A stretch of 64,000 nt of DNA from Comamonas sp009360615 (GTDB lineage Bacteria; Pseudomonadota; Gammaproteobacteria; Burkholderiales; Burkholderiaceae_C): the NCBI RefSeq assembly GCF_035784015.1, contig NZ_JALKOW010000001.1. One strand, 5' to 3'. Position 1 is the stretch's first letter; every line of letters begins with the position of its first letter. The position numbers were made by a program, and so were the translations under genes. Under the pieces are notes generated by a model. It was not told the origin of the DNA. It did no database searches and saw only the letters and a program-made list of their open reading frames with translations. This document shows, one piece after another, positions 53,577 through 62,050 of this stretch.

Positions 53577-53656
53577 GAAAGTCTTTCTGGAAAGGCTTGT
53601 CCGGCAGGGCCCGTCAACGGCAGGCGGGGATTCCGGAAGCTGTTGGCATTGTTAAA

Positions 53657-53674
53657 CCTCAACTAAACTTGAGG
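53657..53674 (-). promoter_or_regulatory. SoxR box in a 19-base-spacer promoter
   Basis: CCTCAACTAAACTTGAGG closely matches the known SoxR site CCTCAAGTTAACTTGAGG. On the minus strand it sits between TTGACC (-35) and AACAAT (-10) with exactly 19 bases, the overlong spacer typical of MerR-family activation. It points toward the RidA-MFS pair. Confidence 0.85.
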
Positions 53675-53778
53675 TCAAGAGGTTTGTATGACCACACAGG
53701 ATGGTGACCATGGCGTGCCAGGCAGAGACAACGGGAATGCAGCGGGAGATGACGGTGAAGTGTGAAGAGGCCGGCACC

Positions 53779-54246
53779 ATGAAGGGATGCGGCAACGCTC
53801 TGGTGGCCGAGGCGGAAGGCCTGCCGGATCTCAGCGTGGGAGAAGTCGCCAGCCGCAGCGGGGTGGCGGTATCGGCCCTGCATTTCTACGAGAAGCAGGG
53901 CCTGATCGAGAGTGTGCGCACTGCCGGCAATCAGCGCCGCTACGCGCGAGCGGTACTGAGACGGGTGGCCGTGATCAAGGTGGCTCAGCGCATGGGCGTG
54001 CCCCTGTCCGAGATTGCACAGGCACTGGCCCATCTGCCTGCCAACCGTGTCCCCGGCAAGGCCGACTGGAGCCGTCTGTCCCTGCATTGGCAGGCACAGC
54101 TCGATGCACGCATCGCCATGCTGACCCAGCTCAGGGATCAGCTCGACTCCTGCATCGGCTGCGGCTGCCTGTCGCTGCAGGCCTGCCCGCTGCGCAACGA
54201 CCACGACTGTCTGGCGGCGCAGGGCGCAGGCCCGCACTTCAGATAG
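53779..54246 (+). CDS. soxR: Redox-sensitive regulator SoxR
   Basis: MerR-family regulator of 155 residues. The helix-turn-helix (about 18-40, SVGEVASRSGVAVSALHFYEK) and the GLIESVRTAGNQRRY wing are followed by a dimerisation helix and the [2Fe-2S] cluster cysteines 125, 128, 130 and 136 (CIGCGC then C after five). SoxR senses redox-cycling compounds by oxidation of this cluster. ATG 53779 is chosen as it gives the usual length and has GAAGAGG upstream; the frame is open to 53701. Divergent from the RidA-MFS pair, with a SoxR box between. Confidence 0.95.
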   Translation: MKGCGNALVAEAEGLPDLSVGEVASRSGVAVSALHFYEKQGLIESVRTAGNQRRYARAVLRRVAVIKVAQRMGVPLSEIAQALAHLPANRVPGKADWSRLSLHWQAQLDARIAMLTQLRDQLDSCIGCGCLSLQACPLRNDHDCLAAQGAGPHFR

Positions 54247-54252
54247 CCGGCC

Positions 54253-55461
54253 CTATTGGCGGGGCACGGGCAACACGCGTGCCCGTGCGCTGATGACCCC
54301 CAGCAGAGTCGACAGCAGGCCCAGACAGGCACAGAAGGCTATCAGTGCGCCCGTCAGGCCGATATGGTCGGACAGCCAGCCCATGCCCAGGATGGGGACG
54401 ATGGTGCCGACATAGCCCACGACCAGATAGGTGGACAGCAGGCCTGTGCGGTTGACTGGTTTGGAGACTTTGTTGACCACGGCCATGCCTGACAGATTGC
54501 ACAGGGCATGTCCGCAGGACATGCTCAGCACACTCAGTGCGAACAGCCATGGCGAGCCGGCAAACAGATTGAGCACCAGCAGGGCATTGGTCGCTGCCAG
54601 CGCGGAGAAGCCGATGACGATCAGTCGCTTGGTGGGGTAGGGCCGGGCGACCAGCTGAATGCCTGCCGACAGAAACAGGATGACGCCGATGGACAGGCCC
54701 GATACCGCAGGTCCATGCCAGGGCAGCATCTGGGCCATGAAGCTGGGGGCCATGGCGGCAAACAGGCTGAACATGCCGAAGGCGGAAAAGGCCGCCATGC
54801 AGCCCAGCGCGTAGTGATGGAGAAAAGGCTTGCGTGGCTGGGAGATGCTGGGCAGAACATCTTTCAGTGTCAGGCCGGGCTCGCTGCGGAGGGGCGGACG
54901 GGCCGCCGGTAGCTGGATCTTGAACAGCGCATGGATGCCGATAAAGCTCAGCCCGATGGGCGGCAGATAGCTGCTGACCAGGGGAAGCGGCACCCATTGC
55001 GCCATCAGGCCCCCAACCACGGGCCCGAGACCGAAGCCGAAGGCAATCGTCAGGCTGGTGGTTGCAGCCGCACGCTGCAGGTCCCCCTTGTTGTTGAGCT
55101 GGGTCATGCCGATGGAGGCCGAGGTGGTGATCAGGCCCGAGGCCAGACCGATGACGAAGCGGGAGACACCCAGGCTCCAGGCATTCCAGGACAGGGCCGA
55201 GCCGATGACGCCCACGGTCATCACCATCAACCCCAGGCGCAGGACTTTCAGGAAGCCGAAGAGGTTGGTCAGACGGCCCAGAAACAGCAGGCTGATCAAG
55301 GCGCCCAGCATATAGGTCACGAAAATCTGCGTGATGTGGCTGGGCTGCAGCCCCCAGGCTTGCTGGTAGATCGGATAGAGCGGGCTGGCAAGCGCCGTTC
55401 CCATGACGCCAACGCACATGGAAAAGCACACCCAGGCATAGGGACTCAGACGGGATTGCAT
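54253..55461 (-). CDS. MFS transporter beside TetR gene
   Basis: Major facilitator of 402 residues with twelve hydrophobic helices; LGRLTNLFGFLKVLR is the loop after helix 2, and the N-terminus reads SPYAWVCFSMCVGVMGTALASPLYP. It is divergent from a TetR-family gene, the classic layout of a drug or metabolite efflux pump with its repressor. ATG 55461 is used, since the longer open frame overlaps the TetR gene on the other strand. Its stop lies seven bases from the converging soxR stop. Confidence 0.85.
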   Translation of the reverse strand: MQSRLSPYAWVCFSMCVGVMGTALASPLYPIYQQAWGLQPSHITQIFVTYMLGALISLLFLGRLTNLFGFLKVLRLGLMVMTVGVIGSALSWNAWSLGVSRFVIGLASGLITTSASIGMTQLNNKGDLQRAAATTSLTIAFGFGLGPVVGGLMAQWVPLPLVSSYLPPIGLSFIGIHALFKIQLPAARPPLRSEPGLTLKDVLPSISQPRKPFLHHYALGCMAAFSAFGMFSLFAAMAPSFMAQMLPWHGPAVSGLSIGVILFLSAGIQLVARPYPTKRLIVIGFSALAATNALLVLNLFAGSPWLFALSVLSMSCGHALCNLSGMAVVNKVSKPVNRTGLLSTYLVVGYVGTIVPILGMGWLSDHIGLTGALIAFCACLGLLSTLLGVISARARVLPVPRQ

Positions 55462-55535
55462 TGGGCAGAGATCGGTGGGGCAGTCGTCCGCATGTCCGGT
55501 GTGGGCCGGTCGGATTGACCTAGAATTATTAAAAA

Positions 55536-55549
55536 TGACTGATTGGTCA
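55536..55549. promoter_or_regulatory. Candidate TetR operator
   Basis: TGACTGATTGGTCA, an imperfect dyad with TGAC/GTCA ends, six bases before the TetR start and in the divergent gap with the MFS gene. GGTCGGATTGACC at 55508-55520 is a second, related dyad. Confidence 0.5.
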
Positions 55550-55554
55550 ATTTT

Positions 55555-56289
55555 ATGAATTCTAGAAAAGGATTTCCGCGCGGGACGGATGGCGCGACGG
55601 CTGCCCCTGGTGCAGACCCGGATATCGGCACGGGAGCAACGCTTCGGCGGCGCAGGCGTGGCCCGAGTCTCGACAAGACGGCGCAGACGCGACAGCAGAT
55701 TGCGGAGGCCGCACTGGCCGAGTTCGTGGAGTGCGGCGTGGCCCGCAGCACCATGGAGCGCATTGCCTGCCGCGCGCAGGTGGCCAAGGGCACGCTGTAC
55801 CTCTACTACCCGTCCAAGGATGAGCTGCTGCGGGGCGTGGTGGAGCATGCGCTGCGGCATTCGGCCGTCTACCGGCCGCTCAGGCGCCGCAAGGGCGAGA
55901 CGGTGCGTGCCTTTCTGCGCCGCAGTCTGCTGCCGACGCTGGAGGCCGTGGACAGCAGCGAGCGCGGGATGCTGGCACGTCTGGTGCTCAGCGAGGCGCG
56001 CCATGCGCCCGAACTGGCCAGGCTCTACAAAGAGCTGGCTTTTGACGCCTGGCAGAACTATGTGCAGGATCTGCTGGCGCTGGCCGTGAAGGAGGGGGAG
56101 CTCAGGACCCGTTCGGTCAGCCACAGTGCCCAGCTGCTGGCCAGCCCGTTCTGGATGGCGCTGGTGCACAACAACCTGCTGGCCTCCGAGGGCTCGCAGA
56201 AACTGGCCCTCAAGCCCTTGGTCGAGTTACTGATCGATAACCTTTTTGCAGGTGCGGCCGGTGACAATGTGGTTGTTCAACATCAGTGA
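55555..56289 (+). CDS. TetR-family transcriptional regulator
   Basis: Regulator of 244 residues. After a basic, Gly-rich N-terminal tail of about 40 residues comes the helix-turn-helix (about 45-95: RQQIAEAALAEFVECGVARSTMERIACRAQVAKGTLYLYY). The rest is a helical ligand domain. It is longer at both ends than most TetR proteins. It is divergent from an MFS gene, its probable target. The glycine-rich lipoprotein frame starts one base after its stop. Confidence 0.88.
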   Translation: MNSRKGFPRGTDGATAAPGADPDIGTGATLRRRRRGPSLDKTAQTRQQIAEAALAEFVECGVARSTMERIACRAQVAKGTLYLYYPSKDELLRGVVEHALRHSAVYRPLRRRKGETVRAFLRRSLLPTLEAVDSSERGMLARLVLSEARHAPELARLYKELAFDAWQNYVQDLLALAVKEGELRTRSVSHSAQLLASPFWMALVHNNLLASEGSQKLALKPLVELLIDNLFAGAAGDNVVVQHQ

Positions 56290-56290
56290 G

Positions 56291-56752
56291 ATGCATTGCA
56301 TGCCAGTCGCCATCAAGCCCGGTCATCACAGAATCCTGAGCACGGTCTGCGCCGCTGCTCTGGTGCTGGTCTTGCCCGCCTGCGGCTCCGTCGGAGCCGG
56401 GGTGGGGGTCGGGATTCCGGTGGGGCCGTTTTCTGTGGGCGTGGGTCTTGGCAGCGGTGGCCTCAGCGCCGGCGTCGGCACGGGAGTCGGGCCTGTCGGC
56501 GTGGGGGTGGGCGTCAACCAGCGCGGGCAGGTGCTGGGCAGTGCCGGCGTCGGCGCGTCCACAGGCGTGGGCGGTGCCAGCGTGGGTGTCGGGGTGGGAT
56601 CCTCCACCGTGCTGCATGATCCCCATCGCCCGCAGGCACCAGAGGCGCAGCCCGCACCGCCCGCCGTCCCCGTGCAGAGTGACGATGCCGTGCAATGGCG
56701 CGATGCACGTGGGCAGCTCGTGCCAGAGTGCCGTTTGCAGGGGCGCTGCTAG
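56291..56752 (+). CDS. Gly/Val-rich lipoprotein, unknown
   Basis: Small predicted lipoprotein of 153 residues. A signal sequence ends in the lipobox LPAC. About residues 35-105 are almost only Gly and Val with Ser and Pro (GVGVGIPVGP, VGVGVGVN and similar), then a Pro/Ala stretch and a short charged tail with a terminal Cys. Alternating Gly-Val suggests beta structure or an elastic or adhesive segment at the cell surface. I know no functional family. ATG 56300 is an alternative start. The gene begins one base after the TetR stop. Confidence 0.7.
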   Translation: MHCMPVAIKPGHHRILSTVCAAALVLVLPACGSVGAGVGVGIPVGPFSVGVGLGSGGLSAGVGTGVGPVGVGVGVNQRGQVLGSAGVGASTGVGGASVGVGVGSSTVLHDPHRPQAPEAQPAPPAVPVQSDDAVQWRDARGQLVPECRLQGRC

Positions 56753-56780
56753 CTCCTTGAAGATATCGGCTGAAGGCTCC

Positions 56781-57815
56781 CTAGGCGTAAAGCGGCTCCT
56801 GCTGCAGGGCTTCGATCTGTTCGTGCAGCATGTCCACCTGGCCCTGCCAGTAGTCGGTGCTGCCGAACCAGGGGAAGTTGATGGCAAAGATCGGGTCCTG
56901 CCAGCGGCGCGCCAGCCAGGCGCTGTAATGCAGCAGGCGCAAGGTGCGCAGAGGCTCGATCAACGCCAGCTCGCGCCGGTCGAAGCTGCGGAACTGCTCA
57001 TAACCCTCGAGCAGGGCCGACAGCTGCTGGGTCTGCTGGCCTCGGTCGCCCGAGAGCAGCATCCACAGATCCTGCACGGCGGGGCCGCTGCGTGCATCGT
57101 CCAGATCGACAAAATGCGGGCCGCCATGGCCTTCGTCATCCAGCGGCGTCCAGAGAATGTTTCCCGGGTGGCAGTCGCCATGCAACCGAATCTGCGTCGC
57201 CGAATGCAAGCCAAAATGGCCTGCAGCGCTTAATCCATCAGTGGATGGTGCGATCAGCGAAAGCGCTTTTTCGCACGCCTGCTGCCATCGGCTGCGCACT
57301 TCGAGCGCGACGACCTCATGTTCGAGCAGATAGTGCATGGATTCGTAGCCAAAGCTTTTCAGGTTCAGCGCCGGGCGATGGGTGAAGGGCTGGGCGGCCC
57401 CCACGGTGTGGATGCGGGCCAGAAAGCGGCCTATCCATTCCAGCACCTCCCAGTCGTCCAGCTCGGGGCGACGCCCGCCACGCCAGGGGCTGATGCTGAA
57501 CAGAAAGCCCGCATGTTCGTGCACGGTCTGAGCCTGCAGCACCAGCGGCGCCACCACGGGCACTTCGCTGTCCGCCAGCTCCTGCGAGAAGGCATGTTCT
57601 TCCTCGATCTGGGCACGGCTCCAGCGGCCTGGGCGGTAGAACTTGGCGACGACCTTGTCGCCCTCGTCCTGGTGGGCCAGATAGACGCGGTTTTCATAGG
57701 AACTCAGCGCCGTCAGCCGCCCGTCCGGCACAAGGCCCGTGCTGCACAGTGCATCGATCACGCAGTCCGGCGTGAGGTCCGCATAGGGGTGAGAAGGGTC
57801 TTGGGTATCGCTCAT
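56781..57815 (-). CDS. srkA: Stress-response kinase SrkA
   Basis: Ser/Thr kinase of 344 residues, YihE/SrkA family. ATG 57815 gives the usual start PYADLTPDCVIDAL. Marks are LSSYENRVYLA (nucleotide loop), VVAKFYRPGRWSRAQIEEEH, the catalytic LHGDCHPGNILW and HFVDLDDARSG (metal Asp). In E. coli SrkA protects against envelope stress-induced death by acting against toxin activity, with substrates partly known. Its neighbours also deal with stress (ohr, soxR). Confidence 0.93.
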   Translation of the reverse strand: MSDTQDPSHPYADLTPDCVIDALCSTGLVPDGRLTALSSYENRVYLAHQDEGDKVVAKFYRPGRWSRAQIEEEHAFSQELADSEVPVVAPLVLQAQTVHEHAGFLFSISPWRGGRRPELDDWEVLEWIGRFLARIHTVGAAQPFTHRPALNLKSFGYESMHYLLEHEVVALEVRSRWQQACEKALSLIAPSTDGLSAAGHFGLHSATQIRLHGDCHPGNILWTPLDDEGHGGPHFVDLDDARSGPAVQDLWMLLSGDRGQQTQQLSALLEGYEQFRSFDRRELALIEPLRTLRLLHYSAWLARRWQDPIFAINFPWFGSTDYWQGQVDMLHEQIEALQQEPLYA

Positions 57816-57992
57816 CCCCGCATTGTCAGGCTCAAACAGGCTCTTGCGAACCGGATGGCATGGCACATGCGTGGGCAAAATTGCTTTTGATTTGATAGCT
57901 GTTGCCGTTTTTCTGGCGGGTGCTGGCGGCCGGAAATCCCGGGAAACTGACCGGAATGCCGTGCATGTCGCCCGTGCTGGCACACTGCCTGC

Positions 57993-58658
57993 ATGCAAGA
58001 GAGCGAAGCATTTTCACAGCCCTGCGAGGACCGGGATTTTGCCGAGTGGCATCAAGGTTGCCCCTGGTGTGCGGTCTGGGTGGTGATGCTGCAAGGTCAT
58101 GGTCTGGAGTCCGTGCTGCAGCAGGCCAGATCCAGGCTCGGTGATGACCTGCTGCCGCGTCATGCACGCCAGCCGCATATTACGCTGGCCTATAGAGGGC
58201 TGTGCGGGGTAGGGGACGAGCATGCGGCGCGGGAATATGACCGGCTGGCGCTGCGCGCCGATGTCGCCATGCTGCAAAGCCTGCGGCTGCGCCCTTTTGC
58301 CGTGCAGATCGCGGGGGCTGGCAGCTTTACCACCGTGCCTTATCTGGGCGTAGGCGAGGGGCAGGAATGCCTGCAGCAGCTGCATGCAGCACTGGTGCCT
58401 GCAGAGCCCGCGCCGGGCTGGCGCTATGTGCCCCATGTAACCCTGGGCCACTATGCGAGAAGGCTGCCGCTGCGCGAGGCTGTGGACAAGTTGCTGGCAC
58501 TGCCACGGGACTTGCCGGTTTTCGAGGTGAAGCAGCTGGCGCTGGCCCGCTATGCGGCGGTCGATATTGCGGGGCCGCTGACGCTGGAGGGCGTCCTCGA
58601 ACTGGACACCGGGCGCTATGTGGCTGCGCCCGGTGCCCTGTGGTCTGAGCCGCTTTAA
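57993..58658 (+). CDS. 2'-5' RNA ligase-like 2H phosphoesterase
   Basis: Protein of 221 residues with the two H-x-[ST]-x motifs that define the 2H fold: HITL in QPHITLAYRG and HVTL in VPHVTLGHYA. These histidines hydrolyse or ligate 2',5'- or 2',3'-cyclic phosphodiesters in RNA. It is divergent from srkA, and its stop overlaps the converging ohr stop (a shared TTAA). The true substrate in bacteria of this family is unsettled. Confidence 0.85.
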   Translation: MQESEAFSQPCEDRDFAEWHQGCPWCAVWVVMLQGHGLESVLQQARSRLGDDLLPRHARQPHITLAYRGLCGVGDEHAAREYDRLALRADVAMLQSLRLRPFAVQIAGAGSFTTVPYLGVGEGQECLQQLHAALVPAEPAPGWRYVPHVTLGHYARRLPLREAVDKLLALPRDLPVFEVKQLALARYAAVDIAGPLTLEGVLELDTGRYVAAPGALWSEPL

Positions 58659-59071
58659 GCGATGGTCAGTGTCACGCCGATATTGCCGCGTGTGGCATTG
58701 GAGTAGGGGCAGACCTGGTGAGCAGTGTCCACCAGTTGCTGGGCCGCAGCCTTGTCCATGCCGGGCAGGCTGATCTTCATGCGCACAGCGATGCCGAACA
58801 CTTCGCCCACGGGACCCAGATCGACTTCGGCATCCACCGACAGGTCGGCGGGCAGGGTGATCTTCTGACGAGCTGCGACGGCCTTCATGGCGCCGATAAA
58901 GCAGGCGGAATAGCCGGCGGCAAACAGCTGCTCGGGGTTGGTGCCCTTGCCGGCGCCGCCGGGCGAGCTCAGCTGGATGTCCAGGCGGCCATCATCGGTG
59001 CGCGAAGCGCCTTCGCGGCCGCCGGTGGTGTGGGCGTGGGCGGTGTACAGAACCTTGTCGAGTTGGGCCAT
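58655..59071 (-). CDS. ohr: Organic hydroperoxide resistance protein Ohr
   Basis: Peroxidase of 138 residues of the OsmC/Ohr family. The two catalytic cysteines, Cys57 (GYSACFIG) and Cys121 (HQVCPYSNATRG), are present, with Arg19 in GGREG. It reduces fatty-acid and organic hydroperoxides using lipoylated protein electrons, in the cytoplasm. AAGGAAG lies before the ATG. It follows ohrR after 52 bases on the same strand. Confidence 0.96.
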   Translation of the reverse strand: MAQLDKVLYTAHAHTTGGREGASRTDDGRLDIQLSSPGGAGKGTNPEQLFAAGYSACFIGAMKAVAARQKITLPADLSVDAEVDLGPVGEVFGIAVRMKISLPGMDKAAAQQLVDTAHQVCPYSNATRGNIGVTLTIA

Positions 59072-59123
59072 GGTGTCTTCCTTTGCGAGATTGCCCGGCA
59101 ATACGGGCGGGTGGAGGAAATCG

Positions 59124-59597
59124 TCAGGAGTGGCTGCGGCGCGGCGCCAGCCGTGCGCGCAGTGTGCCGAGCTGGTCCGTGAGGGCCTGCAGTTCGGGCA
59201 GTGTGCACTGCGTGCTCTGAAGCACGCAGGCAGGTATTTTTTCGGCCTCTGCGCGCAGTGCTCGGCCGGTATCCGTGAGGGCGATGCGCACGCGGCGCTC
59301 GTCCTGTGCATCGCGCTGGCGTGCCAGCAGGCCTGCGCTCTCCAGTCGCTTGAGCAGGGGCGTCAGCGTGCCTGAATCCAGGTAAAGACGTTCGCCCAGT
59401 TCCGAGACCGTGAGCTGGTCGCCTTCCCAGAGCACCAGCATGACCAGGTACTGAGGGTAAGTCAGGCCTATGGCATCCAGCAAGGGTTTGTAGAGCTTGG
59501 TCATGGCCAGCGATGCCGAGTACAGCGCAAAGCAGACCTGATTGTCCAGGCGCAGCAGCTCGGAGCTGTCGGGGAGAGGGTTGTCATCGGATCGCAT
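59124..59597 (-). CDS. ohrR: Organic-peroxide sensor OhrR
   Basis: MarR-family repressor of 157 residues. The reactive Cys22 sits in NQVCFALYSAS, the OhrR sensing motif, with the conserved Tyr residues of the Cys pocket in LYSAS and LTYPQYLVML. The winged helix includes LTVSELGERLYLDSGTLTPLLKRLE. Oxidation of the Cys by organic peroxide releases it from DNA. ATG 59597 is used (a TTG 21 bases upstream is possible). The operator lies just upstream, so ohrR and ohr form one autoregulated operon. Confidence 0.95.
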   Translation of the reverse strand: MRSDDNPLPDSSELLRLDNQVCFALYSASLAMTKLYKPLLDAIGLTYPQYLVMLVLWEGDQLTVSELGERLYLDSGTLTPLLKRLESAGLLARQRDAQDERRVRIALTDTGRALRAEAEKIPACVLQSTQCTLPELQALTDQLGTLRARLAPRRSHS

Positions 59598-59616
59598 GGA
59601 TTGAATTATTGCAGAC

Positions 59617-59640
59617 AATTAAATTGTGTGCAATTTAATT
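59617..59640 (-). promoter_or_regulatory. OhrR operator
   Basis: Perfect inverted repeat: AATTAAATTG, spacer TGTG, CAATTTAATT. It closely resembles known OhrR sites built on AATTAAATTG and lies 20 bases upstream of the ohrR start. Confidence 0.88.
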
Positions 59641-59695
59641 TTGGATTTAGATAGCTGGGCCGGAGGGGCAGTGCAGAGGCCCGGAGCAATGCAAA

Positions 59696-59717
59696 CAGGC
59701 TCCGTGAGCGGAGCCTG
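59696..59717 (-). terminator. Hairpin behind the serine hydrolase gene
   Basis: Nine-base stem CAGGCTCCG / CGGAGCCTG with a 4-base loop, 24 bases past the serine hydrolase stop. Only a short T run follows on the minus strand, so it may be a weak terminator or protect the 3' end. Confidence 0.55.
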
Positions 59718-59740
59718 TCGCGGCGGAAGCTGTCCCGTGC

Positions 59741-61072
59741 CTAACGGGCGGTCAGTGCATCGGCCAGGGCCTGGTACATGGGCAGGCTGGTCGGGTCTAT
59801 GCCCGCATTGCCCGCAATCGGGTGGGAGGCATAGCGCACCACCACCATCTGGGCCTTGGGGTCGATGTAGATGGCCTGGCCGTGAATGCCGCGCGCCATA
59901 TAGGCCCCGTTGGGGTTGTGCGAGACCCACCACATATTGCGATACGACCAGCCGGGCAGCGTGGCATAGCCGGCCTTCGCAAACTTTGCCGGGTCGGCGC
60001 CGCGGCGAATGTCCTGGACTACGGCCCTGGGCAGTACCTGCTGGCCGCTCGCGGAGCGGCCTTCGTTGCGCATCAGCTCGCCAAAGCGGGCCAGGTCGCG
60101 CAGCGTGGTGTTGAGACCGCCGCCGCCCGATTCCGTACCGATGCGATCGACCATGAAGTAGGCGTCCTGCTCGGCTCCGATGCGGCTCCAGATGCGTTCG
60201 GACAGCAGCTGGGCCAGAGGCCTGCCGCTGGCGCGGCGCACGATCCAGGCCAGAACCTCGGCGTTGACGGTCTTGTAGGCAAAGCCCTGGTCATGCTCGC
60301 CTTCCTTCTGCAGGGTCTGCAGGAAGTCATAGAAGCTCCTGGGGCCGGCATAGTCTCTGCCCTGGGTCAGCATGCCTCCGGCTCGCGCGTAGTCCCAGAC
60401 TTCGGCCTTGGGGTCGGCGTAGTTCTCGGAGTACTTCACGCCGATCGTCATGTCCATCACCTGGCGCACCGTGGCGTCGCCATAGGCGGTGTTCTTCATC
60501 TCGGGCAGATAGTCGGTCACCGGTGCCTCGGGCTTGATGAGGCCCTCGTGGGCCAGCAGGGCGGCCAGGGTGCCGACCAGGGACTTGGTGACCGACATGG
60601 CCAGGTGCGGGCGCTGCGGCTCCAGCGCACCCAGATATTTTTCATAGATCACGCGGCCCTTGTGCATGACCAGAATGCCGTCGGTGTAGTTGCGATCCAG
60701 GGCCTGGGCAAAGCTCAGCTCTTCGCCCGTGCCCATGACCTTGAAGCGCACTTGCTCGATGTCGAGCGGTGCCGAGCGCAGGGTGCTGGGCGCACCGGGA
60801 CCGCGCCAGACATTGGCTGTGGGCGCGATTTCTCGGATATGCGAGAAGGTCCAGCGTATGCGGGGGAAGGTGTTGCCAACGGGGTTGTCGAAGGTGATGA
60901 GCTTGTCGGCTGCAGGCGGAAAGCCCTGCATCCAGCCCAGGGCCTGCACGCTGGTGCTGGCCGGGTCGGGCAGCGCGGCTGCCGCAGTCTGGGCCTGGGC
61001 TGCAAAAACCGTCGCTGTCAGTGCAAGCGGCACCAGCGTCTTGCGTGTGTAGGACTTCAAACGCATCATCAC
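59741..61072 (-). CDS. SxxK serine hydrolase (beta-lactamase/NylB-like)
   Basis: Exported serine hydrolase of 443 residues. The signal peptide ends FAAQAQ. The active site has Ser160-x-x-Lys163 (MSVTKS) and a tyrosine motif Tyr214-Ser-Glu-Asn217, as in class C beta-lactamases, esterases and 6-aminohexanoate-dimer hydrolase (NylB). The HGQAIYIDPKAQMVVV C-terminal stretch matches that hydrolase group. It is encoded 15 bases behind an enoyl-CoA hydratase gene, so it may release an acyl or lactone substrate for CoA-based breakdown; a true beta-lactamase role is less likely. Confidence 0.85.
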   Translation of the reverse strand: MMMRLKSYTRKTLVPLALTATVFAAQAQTAAAALPDPASTSVQALGWMQGFPPAADKLITFDNPVGNTFPRIRWTFSHIREIAPTANVWRGPGAPSTLRSAPLDIEQVRFKVMGTGEELSFAQALDRNYTDGILVMHKGRVIYEKYLGALEPQRPHLAMSVTKSLVGTLAALLAHEGLIKPEAPVTDYLPEMKNTAYGDATVRQVMDMTIGVKYSENYADPKAEVWDYARAGGMLTQGRDYAGPRSFYDFLQTLQKEGEHDQGFAYKTVNAEVLAWIVRRASGRPLAQLLSERIWSRIGAEQDAYFMVDRIGTESGGGGLNTTLRDLARFGELMRNEGRSASGQQVLPRAVVQDIRRGADPAKFAKAGYATLPGWSYRNMWWVSHNPNGAYMARGIHGQAIYIDPKAQMVVVRYASHPIAGNAGIDPTSLPMYQALADALTAR

Positions 61073-61087
61073 CTCCTGGAATGGGAA

Positions 61088-61903
61088 TTAACGACCTGTG
61101 AAACGGGCTGGGCGTTTCTCGATGAAGGAGCGCACGCCTTCGGCGGCGTCCTCGCTATTGGCCAGGCGCTGCTGCACGGGGATGAAATCGGCCACGGCGG
61201 CGGCCTGGCCCAGCTCGATGGCCTTGAGGACATTGAGGCGCGTGGCCACCACGGCCTGCGGCGCCTGGGCGGCAATGCGCTCGGCAATGCGAAAAGCCTC
61301 GTCCAGTTCCTGGCCCGCAGGCACCACTTTCTGCACAAAGTTGCAGCGCAGGGCTTCGGCCGCATCGAACGCGTCGCCGGTCAGCAGATGCAGCATGGCA
61401 TTGCCCACGCCGGCGCGCTCGGGCATGCGCAGCGTGGCGCCGCCCGTGGGCATGATGCAGCGCTGTACTTCCATCTGTGCAAAGCGGCTGCTGTCGGCAG
61501 CGACGACGATATCGGCGCCCAGCATCAGCTCTATGCCGACGGTAAAGCAGATGCCCTTGACGGCGGCCACCATGGGCTTGGTGCGGCGGCGGTAGCCGGG
61601 CAGGCCATAGTCATGCGGCTCCACGAGGCCGGCAGGGATGGCTTTCTGGCCAGTCTTCATGAATTCGGCGATGACGGGCAGATCCAGTCCCGCCGTGAAA
61701 TGTTCGCCAAAAGCATGGAGCAGGCCCACGCGCAGCTCTGGCTCGTCGTCGAGCCGGGTGTAGGCCTCTGCCAGTTGCTGGAACATGGCCGGCGTCCAGC
61801 CATTGCGCTTGGCCGGGCGGTTGATGCCGATCAGCAGCACATGGCCGCGGACTTCACAAGAAATACAGCCCTCGGGCGGAGGGTTGGGAATGTCGATTTG
61901 CAT
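61088..61903 (-). CDS. Enoyl-CoA hydratase/isomerase family protein
   Basis: Crotonase-fold protein of 271 residues. ATG 61903 follows AGGAG. The oxyanion-hole regions are FGEHFTAGLDLP (first) and VKGICFTVGIELMLGADIVVAAD (second). The catalytic glutamates of classical hydratases are replaced or unclear around QMEVQRCIMPTGGATLRMP, so activity could be isomerase, hydrolase or another crotonase reaction. First gene of a pair with the serine hydrolase, and divergent from the radical SAM gene. Confidence 0.88.
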   Translation of the reverse strand: MQIDIPNPPPEGCISCEVRGHVLLIGINRPAKRNGWTPAMFQQLAEAYTRLDDEPELRVGLLHAFGEHFTAGLDLPVIAEFMKTGQKAIPAGLVEPHDYGLPGYRRRTKPMVAAVKGICFTVGIELMLGADIVVAADSSRFAQMEVQRCIMPTGGATLRMPERAGVGNAMLHLLTGDAFDAAEALRCNFVQKVVPAGQELDEAFRIAERIAAQAPQAVVATRLNVLKAIELGQAAAVADFIPVQQRLANSEDAAEGVRSFIEKRPARFTGR

Positions 61904-62050
61904 GGTGAATCTCCTGCGCAAAACAATAGACCGCAGCGGTTTCCGCAGCAGTCGCATACAGGACGAGTCATCGCTTGCAGAGCTAGGTGTTAACGCCAGC
62001 GCCTTGCACGCAGCTATGCTTTGGGCGTGATCCTACGAATTGGAAAAAAG

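Noticed and set aside
59741..61072. Class C beta-lactamase
   Set aside because: SxxK and YxN are present, but the closing region resembles NylB-like hydrolases and esterases, and no ampR-like regulator is adjacent.
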